Shown here piece by piece: positions 7,279-14,749 of a stretch of 19,667 nt of DNA. The notes under the pieces were generated by a model, which searched no databases, was not told where the DNA came from, and was given only the letters and a program-made list of their open reading frames with translations. The DNA is from JAVBQU01 sp031548675 (lineage in GTDB: Bacteria; Bacteroidota; Bacteroidia; Bacteroidales; P3), in the NCBI GenBank assembly GCA_031548675.1, contig JAVBQU010000233.1, positions 1 through 19,667 of the forward strand, given 5' to 3'. Positions within the stretch are counted from its first letter, which is position 1. Each line of letters begins with the position of its first letter. A program made the translations under genes and the position numbers.

Positions 7279-9432
7279 TTATTTTCTAACAGCAATAAGC
7301 AAATCCAAAATTTTAATAGCACATTCGCTGATTACCGAACCGGGACCGAACACGGCTGCAGCTCCGGCTTTGAAAAGGAAATCATAATCCTGCGGAGGGA
7401 TTACCCCTCCTACTATAACCATAATATCCTCGCGCCCCAATTTTTTCAATTCTTCAATTACTTGAGGAACCAAGGTTTTATGTCCGGCAGCTAAAGAAGA
7501 AACTCCTAATATATGAACATCGTTTTCTACCGCTTGTTTAGCAGCTTCTGCAGGAGTTTGGAACAAAGGTCCCATATCCACATCAAAACCCATATCGGCA
7601 TAACCCGTAGCTACTACTTTTGCTCCGCGGTCATGACCGTCTTGTCCCATTTTAGCAATCATAATACGTGGACGACGACCTTCCAAAGCAGCAAATTGGT
7701 CTGCCATAGCCATCGCTTTTTTAAAGCTTTCGTTTGATTTGGTTTCTGAACTATACACGCCTGAAATAAGATTAATATTTGCTTTATAACGTCCGTAAAT
7801 TTTTTCCAATGCAAAAGAGATTTCTCCCAATGATGCACGTTTACGGGCAGCATCGATAGCTAATTCTAATAAATTACCTTTGCCTGTTTCAGCAGCTTGG
7901 GTTAATGCTGTCAAAGCAGCGTCTACATCCGCTTGGTTTCTGTCGGTCTTCAATTTTGCCAAACGTTTCAATTGCGATTCGCGAACGGCTGTATTATCTA
8001 CTTCCAAAGTTTCAATTGGGTCTTCTTTTTCCAAACGATATTTATTAACCCCTACAATGGTATCGTTTCCAGAATCGATACGGGCTTGCTTGCGGGCAGC
8101 GGCTTCTTCTATACGCATTTTAGGCAATCCGCTTTCAATAGCTTTTGCCATGCCGCCCAAGGCTTCGATTTCCTGAATATGAGCCCATGCACGGTGGGCT
8201 ATTTCGTGGGTAAGCGATTCTACATAATAAGAACCTGCCCATGGGTCAACTACGCGACAAACATTGGTTTCTTCTTGAATATATATCTGCGTATTACGGG
8301 CAATACGAGCCGAGAAATCGGTAGGCAGTGCAATAGCTTCATCCAAAGCATTGGTATGTAGCGATTGGGTATGTCCCAAAGCAGCAGCCATTGCCTCGAT
8401 ACAAGTACGGGCTACATTGTTAAACGGATCTTGCTCTGTAAGCGACCAGCCCGAAGTTTGAGAGTGTGTACGCAATGCCAATGATTTTGGATTTTTAGGA
8501 TTAAACTGGTTAACCAATTTAGCCCAAAGCATACGGGCAGCACGCATTTTGGCTATTTCCATAAAATGGTTCATGCCGATAGCCCAGAAAAATGACAAAC
8601 GTGGTGCAAATTCATCTACCGACATTCCTGCATTAATACCTGCACGCAGATATTCCAAACCATCAGCCAAAGTGTAAGCCAATTCTATATCGCAGGTAGC
8701 ACCGGCTTCTTGCATGTGGTAGCCCGAAATAGAGATAGAATTGAATTTAGGCATGTTTTTAGCTGTAAATTCAAAAATATCGGCAATAATTTTCATAGAA
8801 GGAAGCGGTGGGTAAATATAGGTATTACGCACCATAAACTCTTTCAAAATATCATTTTGGATAGTTCCGCTCAATTTTTCCATCGAAACGCCTTGCTCCT
8901 CAGCAGCAATGATATAAAATGCCAAAACAGGAAGCACAGCCCCGTTCATAGTCATAGAAACCGACATTTTATCCAAAGGTATTTGGTCGAATAAAATCTT
9001 CATATCCAAAATCGAATCGACAGCTACACCGGCTTTACCTACATCGCCAACAACTCTTTCGTGGTCAGAATCATATCCGCGGTGAGTTGCCAAATCGAAT
9101 GCCACAGACAAACCTTTTTGCCCTGCAGCAATATTACGGCGGTAAAAAGCATTAGACTCTTCGGCTGTAGAGAATCCTGCATATTGGCGGATTGTCCACG
9201 GCTTCATTACATACATGGTAGAATAAGGTCCTCTTAAATAAGGAGGAATACCGGCAGCATAGTTCAAATGTTCCATGCCTAATAAATCACGATCGCCATA
9301 TACAGGTTTTACCGCAATTTGTTCGGGGGTCATCCAATTCTTGGAATTTCCGGCTTCTTTTTCCCATTGTTCAAACGAGGTTTGACCTTCAACGGGCGTA
9401 TTAAAATTTACATTTGTAAAATCGGGTCTCAT
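7279..9432 (-). CDS. mutB: Methylmalonyl-CoA mutase, large (catalytic) subunit
   Basis: A 717-residue protein of the usual length for the large subunit. It interconverts succinyl-CoA and (R)-methylmalonyl-CoA with adenosylcobalamin, in the cytoplasm, on the propionate route. The N-terminal TIM-barrel part carries 'YSTMYVMKPWTIRQYAGFST', 'VAFDLATHRGYDSDHERV', 'ISGYHMQEAGA' and 'RTHSQTSGWSLTEQDP'. The C-terminal B12-binding domain (~580-717) has the DxHxxG motif as D598-G-H600-D-R-G, then 'GVSSLAAGHKTLVPQV' and 'VIVGGVIPPQDY'; His600 would be the lower axial cobalt ligand. It has its own promoter and terminator and so appears monocistronic. The small subunit gene mutA, often adjacent in relatives, is not in this window. 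A homodimeric enzyme or a distant partner are both possible. Confidence 0.96.
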   Translation of the reverse strand: MRPDFTNVNFNTPVEGQTSFEQWEKEAGNSKNWMTPEQIAVKPVYGDRDLLGMEHLNYAAGIPPYLRGPYSTMYVMKPWTIRQYAGFSTAEESNAFYRRNIAAGQKGLSVAFDLATHRGYDSDHERVVGDVGKAGVAVDSILDMKILFDQIPLDKMSVSMTMNGAVLPVLAFYIIAAEEQGVSMEKLSGTIQNDILKEFMVRNTYIYPPLPSMKIIADIFEFTAKNMPKFNSISISGYHMQEAGATCDIELAYTLADGLEYLRAGINAGMSVDEFAPRLSFFWAIGMNHFMEIAKMRAARMLWAKLVNQFNPKNPKSLALRTHSQTSGWSLTEQDPFNNVARTCIEAMAAALGHTQSLHTNALDEAIALPTDFSARIARNTQIYIQEETNVCRVVDPWAGSYYVESLTHEIAHRAWAHIQEIEALGGMAKAIESGLPKMRIEEAAARKQARIDSGNDTIVGVNKYRLEKEDPIETLEVDNTAVRESQLKRLAKLKTDRNQADVDAALTALTQAAETGKGNLLELAIDAARKRASLGEISFALEKIYGRYKANINLISGVYSSETKSNESFKKAMAMADQFAALEGRRPRIMIAKMGQDGHDRGAKVVATGYADMGFDVDMGPLFQTPAEAAKQAVENDVHILGVSSLAAGHKTLVPQVIEELKKLGREDIMVIVGGVIPPQDYDFLFKAGAAAVFGPGSVISECAIKILDLLIAVRK

Positions 9433-9482
9433 TGAGCAAATATTTTTAGTGATTTTTTAATGTTTTACTAAATACATAGATG

Positions 9483-9490
9483 CAAAGGTA
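9483..9490 (-). promoter_or_regulatory. -7 element (TACCTTTG) of the mutase gene
   Basis: Leftward TACCTTTGCA lies 50 bp before the mutase start. Nineteen bases upstream is a TGTTT string that could serve as the -33 element. The rest of 9491-9670 is AT-rich and shows no gene. Confidence 0.7.
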
Positions 9491-9670
9491 CAGATTTTAT
9501 GTGAAACATAAACAGTATATCTATGAATAGTAAATGCAAAACCTAAAAAGAATTGATAATCTGAACTTTATAACAGCTAATTTCAGATTAACAAATATCC
9601 GTATTTATACCATATTTTTTTGATAAACAGCCAATTCATACAAAATATAGAAAGTATACGCATTATTTTT

Positions 9671-9701
9671 TTGGCAGTTACAATCGAATATTGTAATTTT
9701 G
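9671..9701 (+). promoter_or_regulatory. Promoter of tRNA-Leu
   Basis: TTGG at 9671-9674 and TAATTTTG at 9694-9701 are separated by 19 bases, the expected arrangement of a Bacteroidota -33/-7 promoter. The -7 element ends 23 bp before the mature tRNA 5' end. Confidence 0.75.
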
Positions 9702-9724
9702 CAACCTAAATAAAAAGACACCAT

Positions 9725-9808
9725 GCCCAGGTGGCGGAATTGGTAGACGCGTCGGTCTCAAAAACCGATGAGGTAACACTCGTGCCGGTTCGATCCCGGC
9801 CCCGGGTA
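9725..9808 (+). tRNA. tRNA-Leu (anticodon CAA)
   Basis: An 84-base class II tRNA. Acceptor GCCCAGG pairs with CCCGGGT (9801-9807) with G1-U72 at the end and an A5-C68 mismatch; A73 is the discriminator and CCA is not encoded. The D region is GGCGGAATTGGTAGACGC. The anticodon stem TCGGT/ACCGA encloses the loop CTCAAAA with CAA at 9759-9761, reading UUG. A long variable arm (GAGGTAACACTC) and T arm GCCGG-TTCGATC-CCGGC follow. Confidence 0.96.
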
Positions 9809-9816
9809 CAAAGTCA

Positions 9817-9858
9817 AAAAGCCTGTTAAATAACCATGTTAACAGGCTTTTCTTTTTT
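9817..9858 (+). terminator. Terminator of tRNA-Leu
   Basis: A 13-bp stem AAAAGCCTGTTAA (9817-9829) with its complement at 9839-9851 is followed by TCTTTTTTT. It starts eight bases after the tRNA. Confidence 0.9.
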
Positions 9859-9891
9859 TCAATTCTTATCTCAAAAATAGTATTTATTTAT

Positions 9892-9899
9892 TACCTTTG
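9892..9899 (+). promoter_or_regulatory. -7 element (TACCTTTG) of the CoA-transferase gene
   Basis: TACCTTTGCA lies 44 bp before the ATG at 9944 and just after the tRNA-Leu terminator. The -33 region is AT-rich without a clear TTTG. Confidence 0.7.
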
Positions 9900-9943
9900 C
9901 ACTTCAAAAATTCATTCAAGAAAAAATAAAAATAAGCAATACT

Positions 9944-11242
9944 ATGTATAAAATCGTTAGTGCAGCCGAAGCTGTAAAAGTAATAAAATCGGGCGATCAT
10001 ATCCACATCAGTAGTGTGGCTTCAACCCCCCATGTGCTTATCAATGCCATGATAGCACGAGCCGATGCAGGCGAATTCCGCAATGTTTATATTCATCATT
10101 TGCACACAGAAGGTCCTGCTCCTTATGCTGATGCTAAATATGAAGGTATTTTCCAATTGGACTCATTCTTTGTAGGCGGCAATTGCCGTAAAGAAACCCA
10201 ATCCGGATATGCTGATTATATTCCTTGTTTTTTGAGCGAAACTCAAAACTTATACCGCAGCGGAACCATTAAACCTAACGTGGTATTTTTGCAAGTAAGC
10301 CCTCCTGACAAGCACGGCTGGGTTTCTATGGGAACTTCTGTAGACGCTACATTAGGTGCTATCGAAAATGCAGATACCGTTATTGCTGTTATCAACCGTT
10401 TTATGCCGCGGGCTTGGGGCGATGCCATGATTCCGATGAGCATGATAAATTTATTTGTAGAACATGACGAACATCTGCATCCTGCACACTTTAGCGAACC
10501 CGATCCGATAGAAGCAGCTATTGGAGCTCATGTAGCAGAATTGATTGAAGACGGCTCTACCTTACAAATGGGTATTGGAGCTATTCCCAATGCAGTTTTA
10601 AGCAAATTAGGAAACCACAAAAACTTAGGAGTTCATACCGAAATGTTTGCCGACGGTATTCTGCCTTTGGTTGAAAAAGGCGTTGTAAACGGAGCCAATA
10701 AAGCTATCGACAAAGGCAAAATGGTTTCTACTTTCCTGATGGGTTCAAAAACCCTATATGATTTTATTGACGACAACCCTATGGTTGCCATGATGGATGT
10801 GGCTTATACCAACAATCCTTGCGTAATAGCCAGAAATCCAAAGGTACATGCCATCAATTCGGCATTACAAATTGATATTACCGGACAAGTTTGTGCCGAT
10901 TCTTTAGGTACTACTTTCTATTCAGGCGTTGGCGGACAGGTTGATTTTATCTACGGAGCATCTCAATCTGTAGGAGGTAAACCCATCATTGCTTTGCCCT
11001 CTGTAACCAATAAAGGCATCAGCAAAATAGCTCCGGTATTGAATCTGGGAGCTGGTGTTGTAACCTCAAGAGCTCATGTACATTGGGTTGCTACCGAACA
11101 CGGAACAGTGAATCTTTACGGAAAATCTTTACAAGAAAGAGCCAAATTGCTTATCAGCATTGCTCATCCCGATCATAGAGAAGAGCTAGACCGTGCCGCT
11201 TTCGAGCGTTTTGGTCCGCATTTCCATTTTGTACAAAAATAA
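9944..11242 (+). CDS. Acetyl-CoA hydrolase / CoA-transferase family enzyme
   Basis: A 432-residue member of the acetyl-CoA hydrolase/transferase family (Cat1, 4-hydroxybutyrate CoA-transferase type). These enzymes move CoA between carboxylates such as acetate, succinate, propionate, butyrate or 4-hydroxybutyrate through a glutamyl-CoA intermediate. The N-terminal half has 'GDHIHISSVASTPHVLINAM' and 'VVFLQVSPPDKHGWVSMGTSVD'. The second half holds 'GIGAIPNAVLSKL', the catalytic Glu candidate E233 in GVHTEMFADG, and the glycine motif G328-VGGQVDF335, ending with 'GVVTSRAHVHWVATEHG'. The length is normal. The position opposite a methylmalonyl-CoA mutase gene would suit propionyl-CoA:succinate transfer, but sequence alone does not fix the acyl specificity. 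A tRNA-Arg gene begins 13 bp after the stop codon with no terminator between. Confidence 0.9.
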   Translation: MYKIVSAAEAVKVIKSGDHIHISSVASTPHVLINAMIARADAGEFRNVYIHHLHTEGPAPYADAKYEGIFQLDSFFVGGNCRKETQSGYADYIPCFLSETQNLYRSGTIKPNVVFLQVSPPDKHGWVSMGTSVDATLGAIENADTVIAVINRFMPRAWGDAMIPMSMINLFVEHDEHLHPAHFSEPDPIEAAIGAHVAELIEDGSTLQMGIGAIPNAVLSKLGNHKNLGVHTEMFADGILPLVEKGVVNGANKAIDKGKMVSTFLMGSKTLYDFIDDNPMVAMMDVAYTNNPCVIARNPKVHAINSALQIDITGQVCADSLGTTFYSGVGGQVDFIYGASQSVGGKPIIALPSVTNKGISKIAPVLNLGAGVVTSRAHVHWVATEHGTVNLYGKSLQERAKLLISIAHPDHREELDRAAFERFGPHFHFVQK

Positions 11243-11255
11243 GAATATACAAAGG

Positions 11256-11327
11256 GGCTCTGTAGTTCAACGGATAGAACGGAAGTTTCCTAAACTTTAA
11301 ATAGGGGTTCGATTCCCCTCGGAGCTA
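11256..11327 (+). tRNA. tRNA-Arg (anticodon CCT)
   Basis: A 72-base class I tRNA. Acceptor GGCTCTG pairs with CGGAGCT (11320-11326; G1-U72 and one more G-U), with discriminator A73 and no encoded CCA. The D arm is AGTTCAACGGATAGAAC. The anticodon stem GAAGT/ACTTT encloses TTCCTAA with CCT at 11289-11291, reading AGG. The variable loop has four bases (AAAT); the T arm is AGGGG-TTCGATT-CCCCT. It follows the CoA-transferase stop codon by 13 bp and may be read from that transcript. Confidence 0.95.
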
Positions 11328-11354
11328 CTAAAGTCATAGATGCACGAAACATAG

Positions 11355-11394
11355 ATAAAGGGATTGCAGAATATTGTAATCTCTTTATTTTTTA
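11355..11394 (+). terminator. Terminator after tRNA-Arg
   Basis: A 14-bp stem ATAAAGGGATTGCA (11355-11368) pairs with 11375-11388, including two non-Watson-Crick positions, and is followed by a T run. It would end the transcript of the CoA-transferase and tRNA-Arg. Confidence 0.75.
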
Positions 11395-11456
11395 ATAATC
11401 TTTTACCTAGAAGGTTTCTACTCAAAATCATTTTTTCTATTAGCACCTAAATTTCC

Positions 11457-12542
11457 ATGTCTCGCAACGGTAAAATCCTTTTAGCCATGAGCGGCGGTAT
11501 CGATAGTTCGGTATCAGCCCTATTATTACAGCAAAGTGGATATGAGGTTATCGGATTAACCCTTTACAATTGGGATTATAACTTAAAAGGTGTTCATGCT
11601 GCCCATGCCAAAGCCCATCCCGAAGAAGCTATTGCTGATGCTCAGGAGCTGGCAAAAAAATTAAATATCAAGCATATTGTTGCGGATACACGCACCGTTT
11701 TTGAAGATTCGGTAGTAAGTCATTTTACAAATGAGTACTTTTCCGGTCATACGCCTAATCCTTGTGTGTTTTGCAACAAACATGTAAAATGGAAAACTTT
11801 TTTACAATATGCAGATGAATTGGGATGCGAATTTATTGCTACCGGACATTATGCCAAAATCCGAAAGGAAAACAACAGATTTATTATTTCGCGGGGCAGC
11901 GATGCATGGAAAGACCAAAGCTTTGTTTTATGGCAATTACCGCAAGCATATTTAAGCAGAACCCTCTTCCCTATCGGACACTTAACTAAAGAAGAAATTA
12001 AAGCTATTGCCAAAGAAAACGGATGGAGCCAATTACTTCAAAAAAGAGAAAGCTATAACATTTGCTTTATTCCCGACGATGATTATCGTTCTTTTCTCAA
12101 AGAACGGAAACCTGAACTTGCCCAAAATTTAGAAAACGGGAATATTGTTGATGAAAATGGAAATATACTTGGACTGCATGATGGCTTTCCTTTTTATACA
12201 ATCGGACAGAAAAAAGGATTATCCATATCTCCTGAAAAAAAACTATATGTAAAAGACATCAACGCAGAAAAAAATGAGCTTAGGGTTGCTCCTAAGCATG
12301 AGCTTTTTGTGAATGATTTCATATTGCATAATCTCAATTTTGTAAAATACCCTGCAATAGAAAAAGCAATGGATTTAACAATCTGCATTCGGGGGAAAGA
12401 TGCCGGAACCTCCGGTAGTATATCTTTACATGATGATGAATTACACATCCATTGCAAAGAAAAAGTTTTTGCTATCATGCCCGGACAATCTGCCGTTTGT
12501 TATGAAAACAATGATTTGGTAATAGGCGGGATTGTAAAATAA
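11457..12542 (+). CDS. mnmA: tRNA-specific 2-thiouridylase MnmA
   Basis: A 361-residue enzyme that adds sulfur to C2 of U34 in the tRNAs for Lys, Glu and Gln, using ATP and a sulfur relay. The N-terminal PP-loop is LLAMSGGIDSSVSALL; 'GLTLYNWDY' is the usual next segment. The two catalytic cysteines are visible: C106 in TPNPCVFCNKHVKW and C203 in ESYNICFIPDDDY. 'ATGHYAKI', 'AWKDQSFVLWQL', 'LFPIGHLTKEEIKAIA' and 'YTIGQKKGLSIS' complete the family pattern, followed by the C-terminal beta-barrel. Some residues differ from the commonest forms (SYNICF rather than SQEICF, QKKG rather than QRKG), as can occur in one of several MnmA paralogues; Bacteroidota often carry more than one. No TAnnTTTG element is apparent upstream. 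The stop codon lies inside the shared terminator. Confidence 0.93.
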   Translation: MSRNGKILLAMSGGIDSSVSALLLQQSGYEVIGLTLYNWDYNLKGVHAAHAKAHPEEAIADAQELAKKLNIKHIVADTRTVFEDSVVSHFTNEYFSGHTPNPCVFCNKHVKWKTFLQYADELGCEFIATGHYAKIRKENNRFIISRGSDAWKDQSFVLWQLPQAYLSRTLFPIGHLTKEEIKAIAKENGWSQLLQKRESYNICFIPDDDYRSFLKERKPELAQNLENGNIVDENGNILGLHDGFPFYTIGQKKGLSISPEKKLYVKDINAEKNELRVAPKHELFVNDFILHNLNFVKYPAIEKAMDLTICIRGKDAGTSGSISLHDDELHIHCKEKVFAIMPGQSAVCYENNDLVIGGIVK

Positions 12543-12570
12543 AAGCCCCATGAAAACATGGAGCTTTTAT
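12539..12570. terminator. Bidirectional terminator between mnmA and the sigma factor gene
   Basis: ATAAAAGCCCCATG (12539-12552), loop AAAA, CATGGAGCTTTTAT (12557-12570): a 14-position stem with one mismatch. A-rich on the left and T-rich on the right, it can serve both converging genes. It includes the mnmA stop codon and abuts the sigma factor's stop codon. Confidence 0.8.
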
Positions 12571-13074
12571 TTAGTTTTGAAATTCTCTAAGATTATCCAT
12601 CAATTTTCTTCGGCACATATAGATACGAGTTTTTATTGTACCGATTGAGGTATCTAGTTTTTCTGCTATTTCTTGATATTTATATCCTTCGTTATACATT
12701 TGAAAAGGGACTCTTTGATCTTCTTCTATTTGCTGAATGCCTTTTTCTAATTCTTGTTCAAAGATTTCACTTTCGGGCAGCAATTTACTATCATCAGCAA
12801 CATTAAGTACTCGTAAATCGTTGGCTTGAGTTGCAGTAAAAGGTGCATGTCTTTGTTTTTGGTAATTACTATAGAAAGTATTTTTCATAATAGTAAAAGT
12901 CCATGCAGACAGGTTGGTTCCATCTTCAAACTTATCTTTGTTCGACAAAGCTTTTACAAATGTTTCCTGCAATAAATCTTTTGCATCATCTTGGTTATAT
13001 ACCAAAGAATAGGCATAGCGGTATAAGCTATCCTCAATGGCTAATAAACTTTGATCAAATTTTTCCTTTTGCAT
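12571..13074 (-). CDS. ECF-type RNA polymerase sigma factor
   Basis: A 167-residue extracytoplasmic-function sigma factor. Region 2 spans about residues 8-75, with 'YRYAYSLVYNQDDAKDLLQETFVKAL' for core binding and -10 recognition and 'TNLSAWTFTIMKNTFYSNYQKQ' towards its end. Region 4, with the helix-turn-helix that reads the -35 region, spans about 115-165 ('VPFQMYNEGYKYQEIAEKL', 'SIGTIKTRIYMCRRKLMDNL'). The length is typical. No anti-sigma gene is next to it: the neighbours are the converging mnmA and dprA upstream. Such orphan ECF factors are frequent in Bacteroidota. A TATCTTTG element lies 87 bp upstream of the start. The regulon cannot be told from here. Confidence 0.93.
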   Translation of the reverse strand: MQKEKFDQSLLAIEDSLYRYAYSLVYNQDDAKDLLQETFVKALSNKDKFEDGTNLSAWTFTIMKNTFYSNYQKQRHAPFTATQANDLRVLNVADDSKLLPESEIFEQELEKGIQQIEEDQRVPFQMYNEGYKYQEIAEKLDTSIGTIKTRIYMCRRKLMDNLREFQN

Positions 13075-13160
13075 AGGACTAAATTCTTTTGAATGCTAAA
13101 AATAAGAAACTTACAAATATTCTGTCTTTTAAAACAAGACAAACCTTATAAATGGAAATG

Positions 13161-13168
13161 CAAAGATA
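13161..13168 (-). promoter_or_regulatory. -7 element (TATCTTTG) of the ECF sigma gene
   Basis: Leftward TATCTTTGCA fits TAnnTTTG and lies 87 bp before the sigma factor start, leaving a leader of about 80 bases without obvious structure. The -33 region is unclear. Confidence 0.55.
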
Positions 13169-13217
13169 CATCCAAATTTAAGGGATTTTACATCAGACAA
13201 TAAAGATTTATGAATAT

Positions 13218-14330
13218 TTAAATTAACCTATAGATTTTCCCCGGTAAAGTCCGCAAAATACCGGCAAATTCCATATTAAGCAAAGCCTCTGCTGCTTTAG
13301 AAATAGATAAGTTTGAAGATATACAAATTTCATCAATTCCGCATCCGTCTTTTTCGGACAAAATATCGTAAATAGTCTTTTCGTTAGCCGACAATTCAAC
13401 AAACAAAGATTTTTGAATACTTTGAGGCTGCTTCAAATTCCTATCTGTCTGCATCCAATTCATAAAATAGCGGATATCGCCTGCACCTTGTACCAGAGCT
13501 GCTTTATTTTGCCTTATCAGGTTATTACATCCTATTGAATACAAATCTGTTGTCCGACCGGGTACAGCAAATACATCGCGGTTATAGGAATTGGCTATTT
13601 CGGCAGTTATCAAAGCCCCGCCTTTTTCTGCAGCTTCTATTACCAAAACAGCATCTGCCAAGCCTGCAATAATGCGATTACGGCTCGGGAAATTTTCGCG
13701 GTCGGGATTTGTGCCGCTTTTGTAATCGGAAACCCAACCCCCATTTTCAAGCATTTTCTTTGCTAAGGCTGCATTTTGAGCCGGATAAATCCGGTCTAAG
13801 CCATGAGCCAAAACCCCTGCTGTTGGAATTTTTGCATCCACAGCCGCTTTGTGTGCGGCAGAATCTACCCCATAAGCCAGCCCGCTTACAATCAGGACTT
13901 GGTTATCGCCTGCAAATTCTTTGACTATTTTTTCTGTAATTTCTTTTCCGTAATCGGTAATACGGCGGGTTCCTACCACTGCTAAAATCCTTTCTGCATT
14001 CAGGTTTAAATTCCCTTTTGTATAAAGCAAAATCGGATTATCTACACATTGTTTCAACCGCCAAGGATAAGCTTTGTCTAAATAGAAAAGAGGAGTAATT
14101 TGATGCTTTTCGATAAAGGCTATTTCAGCCTCAGCAATACGGAATACATTTTGATTAACAATACCATCTACAATTTTTGAGCCAATGCCGGGAATTTTGA
14201 GCAGATTGGTTTTCTTTTCTTTAAAAATTGCCTCTACACCTCCGCAATACGATACCAATTTTTTGCCTATAACATCTCCTATATTGGGCAATAAAGTCAA
14301 TGAAATTTGATAAAGTAAATCGTTAGACAT
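13218..14330 (-). CDS. dprA: DNA-processing protein DprA
   Basis: A 370-residue DprA/Smf protein, the single-strand DNA-binding loader of RecA in natural transformation; it is also kept in many species not known to be competent. Residues ~5-60 hold helix-hairpin-helix-like segments ('LPNIGDVIGKKLVSYCGG', 'LLKIPGIGSKIVDGI'). The extended Rossmann core covers ~80-285: 'AVVGTRRITDYG' (117-128), 'VSGLAYGVDSAAH' (148-160), 'FPSRNRIIAGLADAVLVIEA' (214-233), 'GGALITAEIA' (237-246) and 'FAVPG'. The last ~70 residues form the winged-helix-like tail ('LSANEKTIYDILSEKDGCGIDEICISSNLS'). It sits between an ECF sigma gene and the 21-bp repeat array, transcribed leftward; no good promoter element is visible in front of it. 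Confidence 0.95.
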   Translation of the reverse strand: MSNDLLYQISLTLLPNIGDVIGKKLVSYCGGVEAIFKEKKTNLLKIPGIGSKIVDGIVNQNVFRIAEAEIAFIEKHQITPLFYLDKAYPWRLKQCVDNPILLYTKGNLNLNAERILAVVGTRRITDYGKEITEKIVKEFAGDNQVLIVSGLAYGVDSAAHKAAVDAKIPTAGVLAHGLDRIYPAQNAALAKKMLENGGWVSDYKSGTNPDRENFPSRNRIIAGLADAVLVIEAAEKGGALITAEIANSYNRDVFAVPGRTTDLYSIGCNNLIRQNKAALVQGAGDIRYFMNWMQTDRNLKQPQSIQKSLFVELSANEKTIYDILSEKDGCGIDEICISSNLSISKAAEALLNMEFAGILRTLPGKIYRLI

Positions 14331-14413
14331 AGATACTTCTGTTTTATACTATTATTTCTTTCTCCTATAATGTACCTTCATGAAACTTTTTGGCAGTTAC
14401 TTATTATTTTTTT

Positions 14414-14707
14414 GCTACATCGTCATTTTATCGTGGTACATTGCCATTTTTCAATGGTACATTACCATTTTTTCATGGTACATCACCATTTTTTAGTGGT
14501 ACATTGCCATTTTTTCATGGTACATTACGATTTTTTCGTGGTACATCACCATTTTTTCGTGGTACATTGCCATTTTTCAATGGTACATCACCATTTTTTC
14601 GTGGTACATTGCCATTTTTTCATGGTACATTGCCATTTTTCAATGGTACATTGCGATTTTTTCGTGGTACATCACCATTTTTCAATGGTACATTGCCATT
14701 TTTCAAA
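14414..14707. repeat. 21-bp tandem repeat array (14 units) between dprA and tsaD
   Basis: Fourteen consecutive units of exactly 21 bp fill 294 bp with no gaps; units start at 14414 (degenerate), 14435, 14456 and so on to 14687. Each begins GGTACAT, then TG, TA or CA, then CCA or CGA, a run of five or six T, and a three- or four-base end (CAAT, TCAT, TCGT or TTAGT-like). Several junctions form small hairpins: CCATT/AATGG at 14444-14457, TACCAT/ATGGTA at 14463-14480, ACGA/TCGT at 14527-14539. Because 21 is divisible by three, two rightward frames stay open across it, giving low-complexity His/Phe-rich and Gly-Thr-Pro-Phe-rich translations that I do not regard as genes. The flanks 14331-14413 and 14708-14749 show no gene. 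Confidence 0.95.
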
Positions 14708-14749
14708 CAATTATCAGAGTTGTATTAATCAGTTGGTCTTATATTCAAT

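Noticed and set aside
14414..14707. CRISPR array
   Set aside because: Units are contiguous 21-bp tandems without unique spacers, and no cas gene is nearby.
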